DNA from: Nitrospiria bacterium
GTDB taxonomy: Bacteria > Nitrospirota > Nitrospiria > JACQBZ01
Direction: 5' to 3'
NCBI GenBank assembly: GCA_035517655.1
Contig: DATIYJ010000045.1
Location: 1-58,937 of the forward strand
DNA: 58,937 nucleotides
Shown: piece by piece, positions 32,491-40,927 of the stretch
How positions within the stretch are numbered: position 1 is the stretch's first letter
Layout: the number at the start of each line of letters is the position of its first letter
The notes under the pieces: model-generated
The model's database searches: none
Told to the model about the DNA's origin: nothing
Seen by the model: only the letters and a program-made list of their open reading frames with translations
Position numbers and translations under genes: made by a program

Positions 32491-33261
32491 ATGTTCAAAA
32501 TGAAAACTTGGCTGATCCTGGCCGCGTTGCTTGGCTTCGCGTCCCCCACCTATGCGCTCGAGTTCGAGGTCTACCCGTATGAAACACCGAGTCAAGGAGA
32601 GACGGAGTTGGCTTACTGGTGGATCTACACCGTGAAGTCCGATAACAGCTACGACTATTTCGGGCGTCGCCTGGACAAACAGGGGCTTCAGCAGCATACC
32701 ATCGAGGTCGAATACGGCATGACGGATCACTGGACGGTTTCGGCCTACACCGATTTTGAAAAGCCGAACGACGGCGATTTCAGATACGTTCAGGCCCGAG
32801 CGGTCGTGTCGCGATACCGCTTCTTCGAACAGGGCGAGCGGTTCCTCGATGGGGCGATCGAGATTGAATACTATCTTCCTCGAGACAAATTCAGCGACAG
32901 CGAAGAGATCGAAACCCGTGTCATCTTCGAAAAAGACATCGGCCGACTTTCCATCCGGCTCAACCCGATTTTTGAAAAGGACGTCAGCGGACCGGATGTC
33001 AACGAAGGGATGGAATTCGAGTACGCGGCGGGCCTGTACTATCGGGCGACCCCCCGGTGGACGCCCGGATTGGAATTTTACGGCAAGACGGGGGAACTGG
33101 GCGATCCAACGCCAAAGGGGCAGCAGGAGCATTATATCTTCCCGCGCCTGGGGGTCAACTTCTACCACGGCGTCAGCCTGGATGTCGGATACGGCTTCGG
33201 ACTGACCAAGGCCAGCGATGATCAGGTGATCAAAGCCATCCTGGAGTTTGAGTTCCTATAA
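32491..33261 (+). CDS. Putative outer-membrane beta-barrel protein of the iron operon
   Basis: Exported protein of 256 residues with signal peptide (ILAALLGFASPTYA) and then alternating strands rich in Tyr, Glu and aromatic residues, such as HTIEVEYGMTDHWTVSAYTDFE and GVSLDVGYGFGL. It ends in FEFL, suitable for barrel assembly. It has no TonB box, plug domain or other hallmark of a siderophore receptor, so it could be a simple porin for ferrous or chelated iron. It is 12 bases after the cupredoxin and 5 bases before rlmI, on the same Fur-linked transcript. Confidence 0.7.
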   Translation: MFKMKTWLILAALLGFASPTYALEFEVYPYETPSQGETELAYWWIYTVKSDNSYDYFGRRLDKQGLQQHTIEVEYGMTDHWTVSAYTDFEKPNDGDFRYVQARAVVSRYRFFEQGERFLDGAIEIEYYLPRDKFSDSEEIETRVIFEKDIGRLSIRLNPIFEKDVSGPDVNEGMEFEYAAGLYYRATPRWTPGLEFYGKTGELGDPTPKGQQEHYIFPRLGVNFYHGVSLDVGYGFGLTKASDDQVIKAILEFEFL

Positions 33262-33266
33262 AAACG

Positions 33267-34448
33267 ATGCCCCCGCTTCCCGTTCTTGGAATCAAATCCC
33301 ATGCCGCCCAACGACTGAAGAGCGGCCATCCGTGGATCTTTTCAAATGAACTGAGCCGGCGGCCGAAGGGGCTGGAACCCGGCCAATTGGTGGACATCCA
33401 AAACCATCGGGGAGAATGGATCGGCCGCGGATATGTAAACCCGCGATCGCTCATCGCGGTCCGCTTGCTGCGGCGAGAGCGCTTGGAGATCGACGAGGAT
33501 TTTCTGGATCGGAAAATCTCCGGGGCGCAGGCGCTTCGCGAACGATGGCTTGGGGACGAAGAAGCCTATCGGGTGGTGTTCGGAGAGGCCGACGGCCTTC
33601 CGGGTTTGATCGTCGACCGATACGGCTCCGTCCTGGTGGCCCAAATTTTGACCGCCGGGATGGACCGTCTCACCGATTTACTGCTCCGAGTCTTCATCAA
33701 ACGGTTTCAGCCCTCCGCCGTGGTCGCTCGCAACGACACCGCCGCCCGGGAGCTCGAAGGGCTTTCACAAGAAAAACGACTTCTTTATGGCGAAATTCAG
33801 TCCCCCCTTGTCATCCGGAAGAACAACCTTTCGTTCGAGGTCGATGTCTGGGAAGGGCAAAAGACCGGTTTCTTTCTGGATCAATCGGAAAACTACCGAT
33901 GCCTTGACGGGAGGGTCCGGGGCGCGCGCGTCCTGGACGCCTTCTGCTACACCGGGGCTTGGGGGCTCCACGCCGCCCGGTACGGCGCGAGAGAGGTGAT
34001 CGGCCTGGACAGCTCGGCAAAGGCGATTCGCCGGGCGCGGGACAACGCCGAGCGAAACGGCCTGGCTTCGGTTTGCACGTTTCTTCAAGAAGACGTTTTT
34101 GACGCCCTCCGTCGGCTTCACGATGCGAAGGAGCGATTCGATTTCATCGTTCTCGACCCGCCGGCGTTTGCCAAGAGCCGGCAGAAGATCAAGGAAGCGA
34201 CGCGAGGATACAAGGAGATCAACCGGATGGCCATGAGGTTGCTCTCGCCGGGGGGCGCTCTTGTGACCTGTTCGTGTTCGCATTTGGTCAGCCAAGCGTT
34301 GTTTCGCGAGATCCTGGTCTCGGCCGCGGCGGACGCCCAACGATCCTTTTACATCACGGCGTGGCGCACCCAGGGCCGGGATCATCCCATCGCACTTGCG
34401 ATTCCCGAAACGGAATATCTGAAATGCACGATTCTCCAGGCCAAATAG
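33267..34448 (+). CDS. rlmI: RlmI-type 23S rRNA cytosine C5-methyltransferase
   Basis: Methyltransferase of 393 residues. An N-terminal PUA domain (residues 1-75, SGHPWIFSNELSR, GRGYVNPRSLIAVRLL) precedes the RlmI/RlmK-type core with VFGEADGLPGLIVDRY, GQKTGFFLDQSENY, VLDAFCYTGAWGLHAARYGA, FIVLDPPAFAKSR and LVTCSCSH containing the catalytic Cys. The layout and length match RlmI (m5C1962 of 23S rRNA). It begins 5 bases after the outer-membrane gene, so it is probably read through from the iron operon although unrelated to it in function. The next gene is convergent. Confidence 0.9.
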   Translation: MPPLPVLGIKSHAAQRLKSGHPWIFSNELSRRPKGLEPGQLVDIQNHRGEWIGRGYVNPRSLIAVRLLRRERLEIDEDFLDRKISGAQALRERWLGDEEAYRVVFGEADGLPGLIVDRYGSVLVAQILTAGMDRLTDLLLRVFIKRFQPSAVVARNDTAARELEGLSQEKRLLYGEIQSPLVIRKNNLSFEVDVWEGQKTGFFLDQSENYRCLDGRVRGARVLDAFCYTGAWGLHAARYGAREVIGLDSSAKAIRRARDNAERNGLASVCTFLQEDVFDALRRLHDAKERFDFIVLDPPAFAKSRQKIKEATRGYKEINRMAMRLLSPGGALVTCSCSHLVSQALFREILVSAAADAQRSFYITAWRTQGRDHPIALAIPETEYLKCTILQAK

Positions 34449-34459
34449 CGCCCGTCCCT

Positions 34460-35479
34460 TTATCGAGGCGCCGGCGGCGGGGTCCTGGGCGATCCCGGCA
34501 GCGGGTCGGCCGAACGGAAGGATGCTTCCGGAGAAACGGCCCGACGGAGATGATCGAGGAGATAGGGGGTCAGAATCATGCGCCGCTCCGCCGATGCTTT
34601 TTCGAGGCTTCGCAGGATGGGGGCGTAGTTTTTTAACGGAAAATAGAAATAGACAAGGATCAGCGTGAAGGCCAGGAACAACACCAGCATCAGAAAAACT
34701 TTAATCGGGGGCAGGATTCCTCGGGCCAGTCCTTTAAGCCGGATGCGATTGACGGCATACCCAAAGCGGCTGCGCAAGGGTTCCTTCTTGACCGGATCCA
34801 GAACGACCTTCACCGCATCGTACAGCCCGATCATCCAGATCAACGGAACGAAGGGGGCCACGACCACGGCGGCGACGATCATCCACTCGACGGCGATCCG
34901 GTCCTCCACGGTAACCAGCATCGGCCAGATGAAGGAGATTGAAAGCGGGACCGTGACGGCGGTGAAGCCCAAAACGGCGAAGATCAAAAAGAAAAAAGCC
35001 TTTTTCGGTTGACCGTTGAGAAGCTGCCCCCAACCGGGGACCAGAAGGGAGCAGAACATCACCGGCAACGGATGACCGATCCCTTCAAAGGGCTTGGTCC
35101 GGTTTTTATCGGCGGCGTAATAGGCATGGAGGATGTTGAAAATCCAAAAAATCAATCCGGACAGGCCAAAAGCCGCGATCACCATGAAGGCGACCGAACC
35201 TGCGATATGGAATGTTTCCAAGAAAGGCGCGAGAAAATTCCAGTAGATGATGAGCAGGGCCGGGATCGAGTAGAAATTCGCCATCAGAAGAACAAAAAGG
35301 AATCCCGACTTTATTTCCAGGACATAAAACTGGCCCACTCCCCAGATCAGCAACGATAGCGTGGCGGCCACCGCGGGGCTTTTGCCTTTCAAGGATGGAT
35401 CAGGCGCGTCCTTGGATGTACCATCTCTGGAAAGGTTTTTTTTAATCGGATCTTCGAGAACCCAGACCTGCTTCGGCAT
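34460..35479 (-). CDS. Multi-spanning membrane protein with two GxGQ motifs, unknown function
   Basis: Hypothetical inner-membrane protein of 339 residues with about seven helices. Two related segments, LLIWGVGQFYVLEIKSGFLF near residue 45 and LLVPGWGQLLNGQPKKAFFF near residue 150, each carry a GxGQ turn followed by a helix, which suggests an internal duplication; similar turns occur in small DUF5683/TM2-like proteins. The C-terminus is a Pro-rich cytoplasmic tail (PLPGSPRTPPPAPR). The ATG at 35479 was chosen because a promoter lies 30 bases upstream. No function can be assigned. Confidence 0.65.
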   Translation of the reverse strand: MPKQVWVLEDPIKKNLSRDGTSKDAPDPSLKGKSPAVAATLSLLIWGVGQFYVLEIKSGFLFVLLMANFYSIPALLIIYWNFLAPFLETFHIAGSVAFMVIAAFGLSGLIFWIFNILHAYYAADKNRTKPFEGIGHPLPVMFCSLLVPGWGQLLNGQPKKAFFFLIFAVLGFTAVTVPLSISFIWPMLVTVEDRIAVEWMIVAAVVVAPFVPLIWMIGLYDAVKVVLDPVKKEPLRSRFGYAVNRIRLKGLARGILPPIKVFLMLVLFLAFTLILVYFYFPLKNYAPILRSLEKASAERRMILTPYLLDHLRRAVSPEASFRSADPLPGSPRTPPPAPR

Positions 35480-35508
35480 TTCACAAACCCCCGGACGAAG
35501 CTCCCAAA

Positions 35509-35537
35509 AATATAGCAGTGGGGCGCGGACTTGTCTA
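35509..35537 (-). promoter_or_regulatory. Promoter of the GxGQ membrane protein gene
   Basis: Minus-strand TAGACA (35532-35537) and TATATT (35509-35514) with 17-base spacing; the leader is about 23 bases. Confidence 0.6.
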
Positions 35538-35643
35538 TATTCCAATACCTTGAATTAATGGGTGTAAATTGATGAATGGAGCCCCGAAATGCGAAGCTTG
35601 ATTCGCATCCTCTTTCAGGTCGGAATAAACCGGTGCGGACAAA

Positions 35644-36003
35644 ATGACCGGGCATGAAATCGGACTATTGAAGGGTTACATGCTGGACCTCGTTGAACAG
35701 GCCCGGCAGGAATCGATAACCTACAGCACATCCGGGTACCGGGAACCACCCTATACTCCGGATGAGGCCTTGATGGATTTGCTGGCCATCCTGGACGACC
35801 GTCTGGAGTCCGAAGGCCTCCAGGTCGGGCTCTCGGAGGAGTTTCGGCACCGAATGTGGGAGGTCTGCAAGCGCTCTTTAAATCACGTAAAGGAAACATC
35901 CTGGCTGGCGGCCAACATCGGCGCGAATCGCCCCACCAAGGCGGAAATTAGATCCGTCGCTTACCGAGCCCTGTTGAAATACATCGAAACCCAGGAGAAT
36001 TAG
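35644..36003 (+). CDS. Hypothetical small helical protein
   Basis: Protein of 119 residues, soluble and mostly helical by composition, with no recognised family. A central acidic stretch (YTPDEALMDLLAILDDRLES) is followed by a basic helix (EEFRHRMWEVCKRSLNHVK) and a C-terminal segment (KAEIRSVAYRALLKYIE). There is no signal peptide and a single Cys. The ATG at 35644 lacks a clear Shine-Dalgarno sequence and I see only a poor promoter upstream. Composition and codon use look coding, and no longer ORF competes with it. Confidence 0.55.
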   Translation: MTGHEIGLLKGYMLDLVEQARQESITYSTSGYREPPYTPDEALMDLLAILDDRLESEGLQVGLSEEFRHRMWEVCKRSLNHVKETSWLAANIGANRPTKAEIRSVAYRALLKYIETQEN

Positions 36004-36072
36004 GGATCAAAGGACGCTTGGCCTACGCCGACTTCCGGGCCGGACCGTCGTTCGCAGAAAAAACCGCTCGGA

Positions 36073-36384
36073 CTATTGCGTGGGACTCAGCATCGTGCGT
36101 TTGACGAAGCGACCTTCTTCATGAGCCAGGGCCTTGTAAAGTTGTTGGGCACAGGCATCGGAACAGGAGGCAAAAATCAAGCGATAACCTTCGTTGTAGG
36201 CCCGGGAGTTCAGTCGAAGGGGGGCGGCGAAAAGAGACCGGTTGGAGTGCGACAACGGGACCTGCACAAAAACCTCCCCCGTCTTATACGGTTCCGAATA
36301 GCTCGCTCCGACACCGTAAACGGTCTCGTTCAACGCCCCTCCGCACCAGGCGCACTCCCCGGCAATCTGCTCGCTCTTTTTCAC
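36073..36384 (-). CDS. Hypothetical protein with paired Cys motifs
   Basis: Protein of 103 residues. An N-terminal CAWCGG (residues 11-16) and a later FASCSDACAQQLYKAL could together bind one zinc ion, similar to small FCS-type treble-clef fingers. Between them lies a beta-rich stretch (TGEVFVQVPLSHSNR). It starts at a GTG (36384) with GGGAGGGG just upstream. No family is recognised. It could be a regulatory or assembly factor, but nothing in the context says which. Confidence 0.6.
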   Translation of the reverse strand: MKKSEQIAGECAWCGGALNETVYGVGASYSEPYKTGEVFVQVPLSHSNRSLFAAPLRLNSRAYNEGYRLIFASCSDACAQQLYKALAHEEGRFVKRTMLSPTQ

Positions 36385-36451
36385 TCATCCCCTCCCCTGG
36401 GTTATTCCTGGCGGGCCTTGAAGGCCGCCCCTTCAGACAGAAACAACGGCA

Positions 36452-37078
36452 TCAGAGTTTCAAGCCGATCGAAACACCGTCGCGCAACGGCAGGATTGTG
36501 GCCGAAAGTTGAGGATCCGAAAAAATTCGCCGGTTAAACTCCCGAATCCCACGGACCGACGGATCGTCCGACTCTTTGACGACGGAGCCGGACCAGAGCA
36601 CGTTATCGGCGATCAGCAACCCGCCTTTTCGGATTCGGGGAACGGCTTTTTCGAAAGCCATCGGGTAACGGGCCTTTTCGCAATCGATCAGGATGATATC
36701 GAACGCGTCCTGCTGACGATCGACGATCTCCAAGGCGTCCCCCACCTCGATCTGGAGTCCGGAAAGCAGACCCGCTCTTTGAAAAAAGTCGCGGGCCAAG
36801 CGGGCGTTGTCCTCTTCGTCGTCCGTGTAGACGACCCGCCCCAGGCCGTCCATCCCCTTTAAGAACCAGTAGGCCGAGTACCCGAACCCCGAGCCGAACT
36901 CGAACACCCGGCGCGCGCCGATCATGCGGGCCATCTGGCTCAGCAGCCGCCCCACCAGCGGCCCGACGATGGGGAACCGCTGCTTTTCGGCCAGCCGCTC
37001 CATCTCGGTCAGAATCCCGTCCCGGGGGGGAAGGATCCGCGTCAGGTAATCTTCAATGTCCGGATGGATGATATCCAT
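36452..37078 (-). CDS. O-methyltransferase (caffeoyl-CoA/catechol OMT-like)
   Basis: SAM-dependent methyltransferase of 208 residues. Motif I is VFEFGSGFGYSAYWFL, followed by VVYTDDEEDNARLARDF, DAFDIILIDCEKARYP (metal-binding Asp) and RKGGLLIADNVLWSGSVV, all typical of the bacterial OMT_3 group. The ATG at 37078 is the best start, though its ribosome-binding site is weak; upstream in-frame codons do not look conserved. The substrate is unknown. It follows the DUF4202 gene by 20 bases on the same strand. Confidence 0.85.
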   Translation of the reverse strand: MDIIHPDIEDYLTRILPPRDGILTEMERLAEKQRFPIVGPLVGRLLSQMARMIGARRVFEFGSGFGYSAYWFLKGMDGLGRVVYTDDEEDNARLARDFFQRAGLLSGLQIEVGDALEIVDRQQDAFDIILIDCEKARYPMAFEKAVPRIRKGGLLIADNVLWSGSVVKESDDPSVRGIREFNRRIFSDPQLSATILPLRDGVSIGLKL

Positions 37079-37098
37079 GGAACGTCCAACACCCCTTT

Positions 37099-37695
37099 CT
37101 ACCAAACCGGTTCCGATCGCTTCACCAATAATGTTCTGACCCGCGGGTCCAGCGGCAGGTCCGCCGCCATGGCCCGGGCGCGGGGGCTCATTTTGGACCA
37201 CGTGCCCTCCAGGATCCGTCCGATCTTCGCCTCATCCCATTGGGTGATATAATCCTCCAGCTTGATTTCGAGGAAGGCCAGGGCATCGGCATCCTCCACG
37301 AGTTGCGTATCGGGATCTTTGGGAAGGCGGAGCCCCGTAATGATGCGATGGACCTCGCGGATCGTCGTCTCCGGATAACCGATCCGTCTTAAAATCTCGG
37401 ACGCGGCGTCGGCGGAATGGGCCGCCGTCGCCGCGCGCCATTGACGATAGCCGCCGGCATCCATGCGATACCGGTTTCGGGGAACCTCCCAACGCCTCAA
37501 GGTATGCGAACGCGCCGCCAGCCGGACCGCTTCGGACGCGGAGGCATCGAGCCGTTCGATCCAGGCATAAACCGTTTGCGCAAAGATGAATTCGCGGGCG
37601 TACGGCTTCCCGCCGACCCTCTGCCGCCGTGGATCCCGACGGTTGACGCGGTCGAATTCGTTCAGGGCTTTCTCAAGAAGAGTCTGCGTCTTCAT
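37099..37695 (-). CDS. DUF4202 family protein
   Basis: Soluble all-helical protein of 198 residues. The DUF4202 pattern is clear: NEFDRVNRRDPRR near the N-terminus, AREFIFAQTVYAWIERL, ARSHTLRRWEVPRNRYRMDAGGY, IREVHRIITGLRLPKDPDTQLVEDADALAFLE and TWSKMSPRARAMA. The arrangement of conserved His and Asp residues is like that of HD-type hydrolases, so an enzymatic role is possible but unproven. It starts just beyond the rnpB 3' T tract, so it either reads through from rnpB or uses the weak -10 element TATTGT about 12 bases upstream of the ATG. Confidence 0.85.
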   Translation of the reverse strand: MKTQTLLEKALNEFDRVNRRDPRRQRVGGKPYAREFIFAQTVYAWIERLDASASEAVRLAARSHTLRRWEVPRNRYRMDAGGYRQWRAATAAHSADAASEILRRIGYPETTIREVHRIITGLRLPKDPDTQLVEDADALAFLEIKLEDYITQWDEAKIGRILEGTWSKMSPRARAMAADLPLDPRVRTLLVKRSEPVW

Positions 37696-37731
37696 CGGAG
37701 CGCGTCAACAATACCGGTGAGAAAAAAATGC

Positions 37732-38180
37732 GCACTGAAGCGGTTCGTAAGCCGAGTTCTGTGCCCCTTGGGATCGCTCCGCCGGGGCGGCGATCATTTC
37801 TCTGGGATCCCGATTACTCGGGACCTCAAGCAACCAACCCGTTCCGCCCGGAATGAATTCGCTTCAGACGGGCCGTCCTAGGGTCCTTGGAGGACCAGGC
37901 GGAACCTATTTGGTCTTGCTCCGAATGGGGTTTGCCGTGCCCCCGCCATCACTGGCGGGGCGGTGAGCTCTTACCTCGCCGTTTCACCCTTGCCCGAATG
38001 CGTCCGAGATGACTGGAGCTCCCCTGCCATCTCTTCCGCACCGTCGGCGGTCTGTTCTCTGTGGCACTTTCCGTCCCCTCGCGAGGCCTGGGCGTTACCC
38101 AGCATCCTGCCCTCTGGAGCTCGGACTTTCCTCACCCCGCGTGCTCGTGCGGGGCGCGATCGCCTGAACCACTTCAGTGC
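37732..38180 (-). ncRNA. rnpB: RNase P RNA, bacterial type A
   Basis: Catalytic RNA of RNase P, which removes the 5' leader of tRNAs. Read on the minus strand, the 9-base P1 helix closes perfectly (38172-38180 with 37732-37740). The highly conserved GAGGAAAGTCCG lies at about 38122-38134. Also present are a GAAACGGCGAGGTAAGAGC-type core segment, CAAATAGG and the 3' segment CAGAACTCGGCTTACG. Length is about 449 bases. A T-rich tract (37722-37728) just past P1 probably ends transcription. The DNA also holds open frames, which are spurious. Confidence 0.95.
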
Positions 38181-38188
38181 GCAACTCT

Positions 38189-38218
38189 ACTATACAGGGT
38201 TTGGAGGCCCTCCTGCAA
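38189..38218 (-). promoter_or_regulatory. Promoter of rnpB
   Basis: Minus-strand TTGCAG (38213-38218) and TATAGT (38189-38194) with 18-base spacing, placing the start of transcription close to the first base of P1. It lies just beyond the end of the small Cys-rich ORF. Confidence 0.6.
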
Positions 38219-38229
38219 GTGCAACGCAC

Positions 38230-38400
38230 TCACATCCGGATCTCTTCCGAGAACCTCAATTCCGACTCGTCCGTGATTTCTTCCAGGCAGGTGAAGCAGG
38301 TGAACGGGAAGGCATCGACCGGCAGGGCGCAGGCCTCGGCCGTCAGGGTGTCGGTCTCCACGGCCGGGCCGCTGCAGGTTTTATGAATGAGCACGATCAC
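38230..38400 (-). CDS. Small Cys-rich protein downstream of the DUF4124 gene
   Basis: Probable protein of 56 residues starting at the GTG at 38400, with AAGGA nine bases upstream. It begins MIVLIHKTCSGPAVETD and contains four Cys (HKTC, EACAL, FTCFTCLEE), two of them in a CxxC. This could bind a metal or cluster. It lies 23 bases after the DUF4124 gene in the same direction and ends just before the rnpB promoter. I do not recognise a family, and the gene may be a chance frame; codon use looks like that of its neighbours. Confidence 0.45.
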   Translation of the reverse strand: MIVLIHKTCSGPAVETDTLTAEACALPVDAFPFTCFTCLEEITDESELRFSEEIRM

Positions 38401-38423
38401 GGGTTCGTTTCCTTCGGCATCGG

Positions 38424-39035
38424 CTACTTTTGATTGGTGATATCCTCGATCGCCTTGAGGCGGCCGGCTTCTTCCTTTTTCAATTCCTCCGCCTTTTGCC
38501 GGGTGGAGGAAATCGACTCGCTCCCTTCCGAAACGTCGCCGTTCAATGACTCGGCCTGGACGCGGATAAAAATAAAATAACAGAGATAGGCCGAGAGGAT
38601 CACAATCGCCATCATCCCCAGCCGGAGCGAGATTTTCACGAATGCGCTCTCGGATCGTTTCCGCAAAAAGCTCAAGCCCCACAGACTCACGACCAGAACG
38701 GGCAGAACCCCCACGAGGATCAACCGGTATCCCGGAGGCTGGCGACCGACCCATTCCCGAACCCGGGCCGAAAACGACGCCGCGGGTTGCGAAGCCGAAA
38801 GCGGCTCCGGCATTTTGATCTCCGGCGGCAGTTCGACGGCCTTCGCGGACGAGCGGTATTCGGCCGGGACGCGGGAAAGATCATCCGTAAATACCTCGAC
38901 GCCGTTTCGATCCACGTATCGGTAAATCGGCGGAGGGGACCCCTTTCCGGAACCATTCGCGCCGGCGATCGATCTCCCCGACGCCGAAAACGCGACGGCA
39001 AACAGGACAAACAGGATGAGGAGGACGCGTCTCAA
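38424..39035 (-). CDS. Exported/membrane DUF4124-domain protein
   Basis: Protein of 203 residues. A signal peptide (MRRVLLILFVLFAVAFSASG) is followed by a DUF4124 domain (IYRYVDRNGVEVFTDDLSRVPAEYR, about residues 37-61), a Pro-rich linker, two transmembrane helices (about 104-124 and 140-162) and a cytoplasmic or periplasmic coiled tail (STRQKAEELKKEEAGRLKAIED). DUF4124 is common in envelope proteins of Gram-negative bacteria and its role is unknown. It lies 19 bases after the HD-domain gene, as part of the galU-lon operon. Confidence 0.8.
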   Translation of the reverse strand: MRRVLLILFVLFAVAFSASGRSIAGANGSGKGSPPPIYRYVDRNGVEVFTDDLSRVPAEYRSSAKAVELPPEIKMPEPLSASQPAASFSARVREWVGRQPPGYRLILVGVLPVLVVSLWGLSFLRKRSESAFVKISLRLGMMAIVILSAYLCYFIFIRVQAESLNGDVSEGSESISSTRQKAEELKKEEAGRLKAIEDITNQK

Positions 39036-39054
39036 TTCGCCATCCGCAACGGGA

Positions 39055-40461
39055 TTATAGATTCGTCGGACTGCTCGGTGCCTCGGTCCCCAGGACGCGT
39101 TCGGCGGCCCGGGCCATTTCGGCGTCGTGCTCGTGATTCAGGGTAAAGATCCGGCACTGAACGATCTTGGCCGGGATGAAATCGAAGTACTCCCGCAAGA
39201 TCTCCTTCGAAACAACCTTCGTGGAAGGATCGTAGACGTAGATCTGGAACTCCCCCATGCTCAGGGGATTCAGCGGCCTCGGATCCTGGTTGGCCATGTC
39301 GACTTTGAACGGGAGTTTCTTCAAGGATGCCGGAAGCTGCTCGCGGATTCGCCGCTCCACCGTTTCCTGCTCGAGGAACGTTCGGCCGCGCTCGCCGCCG
39401 CGGGTGGGAAGGGTAATGTCGTAGGCCATCTTCCATTTCACGTCCCGGTGGAAGATCAACTGCCACTCGTCGTACAGCTTCCGTTTTTTGGCGTCCGAAG
39501 ACCGCTTCCACCGACGGATCTCTTCCAGCAAAGACCATTCGGTCAATTGGAGATATTCCGAACGGCGCTTGATCGGATGATAAGGGAAGATCCTCCGGAT
39601 CGTGTCGTGGAAGATGTCGCGCAGATGCAGGTCGATCGCCCGCGTTGTCCGATGGTAATACACATTCGAATAGAGGTAAAGGCGGGTGTTTAAAAACATC
39701 TGCAGGGCCGAGAGCCCTGTCTTGTGAAGCGTGAGACCCTTGTCCGTGAAAAACGTGTAATGGATCAGCCGCCGGATATCGACGGGACCGACCGCCACGC
39801 CGCACATGTAGGAATCGCGGAGCACGTAGTCCATGTTGTCGGCGGTGTAGATTCCGCCCAGGATCGGCTGGAGGAAAACCAGCCAGGGTGGGTATTTCGC
39901 GCTGTTCTTTTGCGGATCCTTGAGGATCAAAAAAGCGACATGGTCCGGGTTGATCTCCTCTCCGCGCCCGAACGGGCCGGAAGGACTGCGGCGGATCCGC
40001 CGGATCAGGCTTCCCAGTTCGTCCCGGATGATATACTGGCCCAGAATCTCATGCGTGATCCCGTACTGGGCCAGGAAATTATCGTCGAAGAAATGGCCGA
40101 ACGGGCCGTGGCCGATGTCGTGGACCAGGGCCGTGACGCGGAGCAGCTCCTCGATGAAATTCTCGGACGGGCAGTCCGGAACGATCTCGGTCAACGAGGC
40201 GTAGAGATGCCGCGCGAACCGCCCCGCGACGTGCATCGCGCCGATCGAATGCTGGAAGCGGCTGTGCTCGGCCGAGGGGAAGACCCAGCGGGCGCTCTGG
40301 AGCTGGTAGATATACCGGAGCCGTTGAACCCACGGCGAGTCGATCAACTGTTTCTCCGTGATTTCCGGCTGCGGGTCCGGATAGGGAACCGTGAAGGTGA
40401 TGTATTCATGGATGGGATCGGCGATCAGCGCGTGGCCTTCGTACAGAGAGCCTTTATACAT
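39055..40461 (-). CDS. HD-domain phosphohydrolase (SAMHD1/dGTPase-like)
   Basis: Predicted metal-dependent phosphohydrolase of 468 residues. The HD motif is complete: a His in RFQHSIGAMHVAG, the His-Asp pair in VTALVHDIGHGPFGHFFD and a distal Asp in YTADNMDYVLRDSYM. This layout is that of the SAMHD1/YpgQ-type HD proteins, some of which hydrolyse dNTPs. Substrate is not shown by the sequence. The C-terminal third (residues 300-460) is a family-specific extension. Its ATG overlaps the end of the DUF2062 gene by 8 bases. Confidence 0.85.
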   Translation of the reverse strand: MYKGSLYEGHALIADPIHEYITFTVPYPDPQPEITEKQLIDSPWVQRLRYIYQLQSARWVFPSAEHSRFQHSIGAMHVAGRFARHLYASLTEIVPDCPSENFIEELLRVTALVHDIGHGPFGHFFDDNFLAQYGITHEILGQYIIRDELGSLIRRIRRSPSGPFGRGEEINPDHVAFLILKDPQKNSAKYPPWLVFLQPILGGIYTADNMDYVLRDSYMCGVAVGPVDIRRLIHYTFFTDKGLTLHKTGLSALQMFLNTRLYLYSNVYYHRTTRAIDLHLRDIFHDTIRRIFPYHPIKRRSEYLQLTEWSLLEEIRRWKRSSDAKKRKLYDEWQLIFHRDVKWKMAYDITLPTRGGERGRTFLEQETVERRIREQLPASLKKLPFKVDMANQDPRPLNPLSMGEFQIYVYDPSTKVVSKEILREYFDFIPAKIVQCRIFTLNHEHDAEMARAAERVLGTEAPSSPTNL

Positions 40462-40927
40462 GCGACGTCTCCTGCGCCCGGTGGCGGAGATAGCGGTACT
40501 CCTTGATGAAGTAATAGGCGCAGGGATACACGACGATGCTCGCGGCGATCCCCAGCAGGGTCGTCCCGAGAAGAAACGGCTTGAGGTAGGGCTCCAACTG
40601 GGGGATGGCGTTTACAATCGTGAGATCCTGCCAATGGATCGGATGCAGAAGCTCGTGCCGGCCGTAGATCTTGATCCCGATCCAGAGACTGGTCCCGAAA
40701 ATCGGGGCAAAGGTCCAGGGGTTGTTGAACAACGTTCCGAGAATGACCGCCACGGGATTCAGCCGAAGCACCCACGCGAGAAAGAAGGCGCTGATGAAAT
40801 GGAGGCCGATAAACGGCGAACAGGAAATAAAAACCCCCAGGGAAAAAGCCGCGGCGATCCGGTGAGGGTTGTCATCCAGATGCAGAATGTCCTTGACCTT
40901 GTTCCGCCAGTAGGAAATCGTGATCAT
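40454..40927 (-). CDS. DUF2062 membrane protein
   Basis: Inner-membrane protein of 157 residues. The DUF2062 pattern is visible: DNPHRIAAAFSLGVFISCSPFIGLHFISAFFLAWVLRLNPVAVILGTLFNNPWTFAPIF, followed by another long hydrophobic segment (KPFLLGTTLLGIAASIVVYPCAYYF). The frame is open through thiL, but the ATG at 40927 overlaps the thiL stop as ATGA and begins the conserved region. Proteins with this domain are usually small and of unknown function. Confidence 0.85.
   Translation of the reverse strand: MITISYWRNKVKDILHLDDNPHRIAAAFSLGVFISCSPFIGLHFISAFFLAWVLRLNPVAVILGTLFNNPWTFAPIFGTSLWIGIKIYGRHELLHPIHWQDLTIVNAIPQLEPYLKPFLLGTTLLGIAASIVVYPCAYYFIKEYRYLRHRAQETSHV

Noticed and set aside
37736-38433. 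Several ORFs across the rnpB region
   Set aside because: The conserved RNase P RNA motifs and the closing P1 helix explain the sequence as non-coding.
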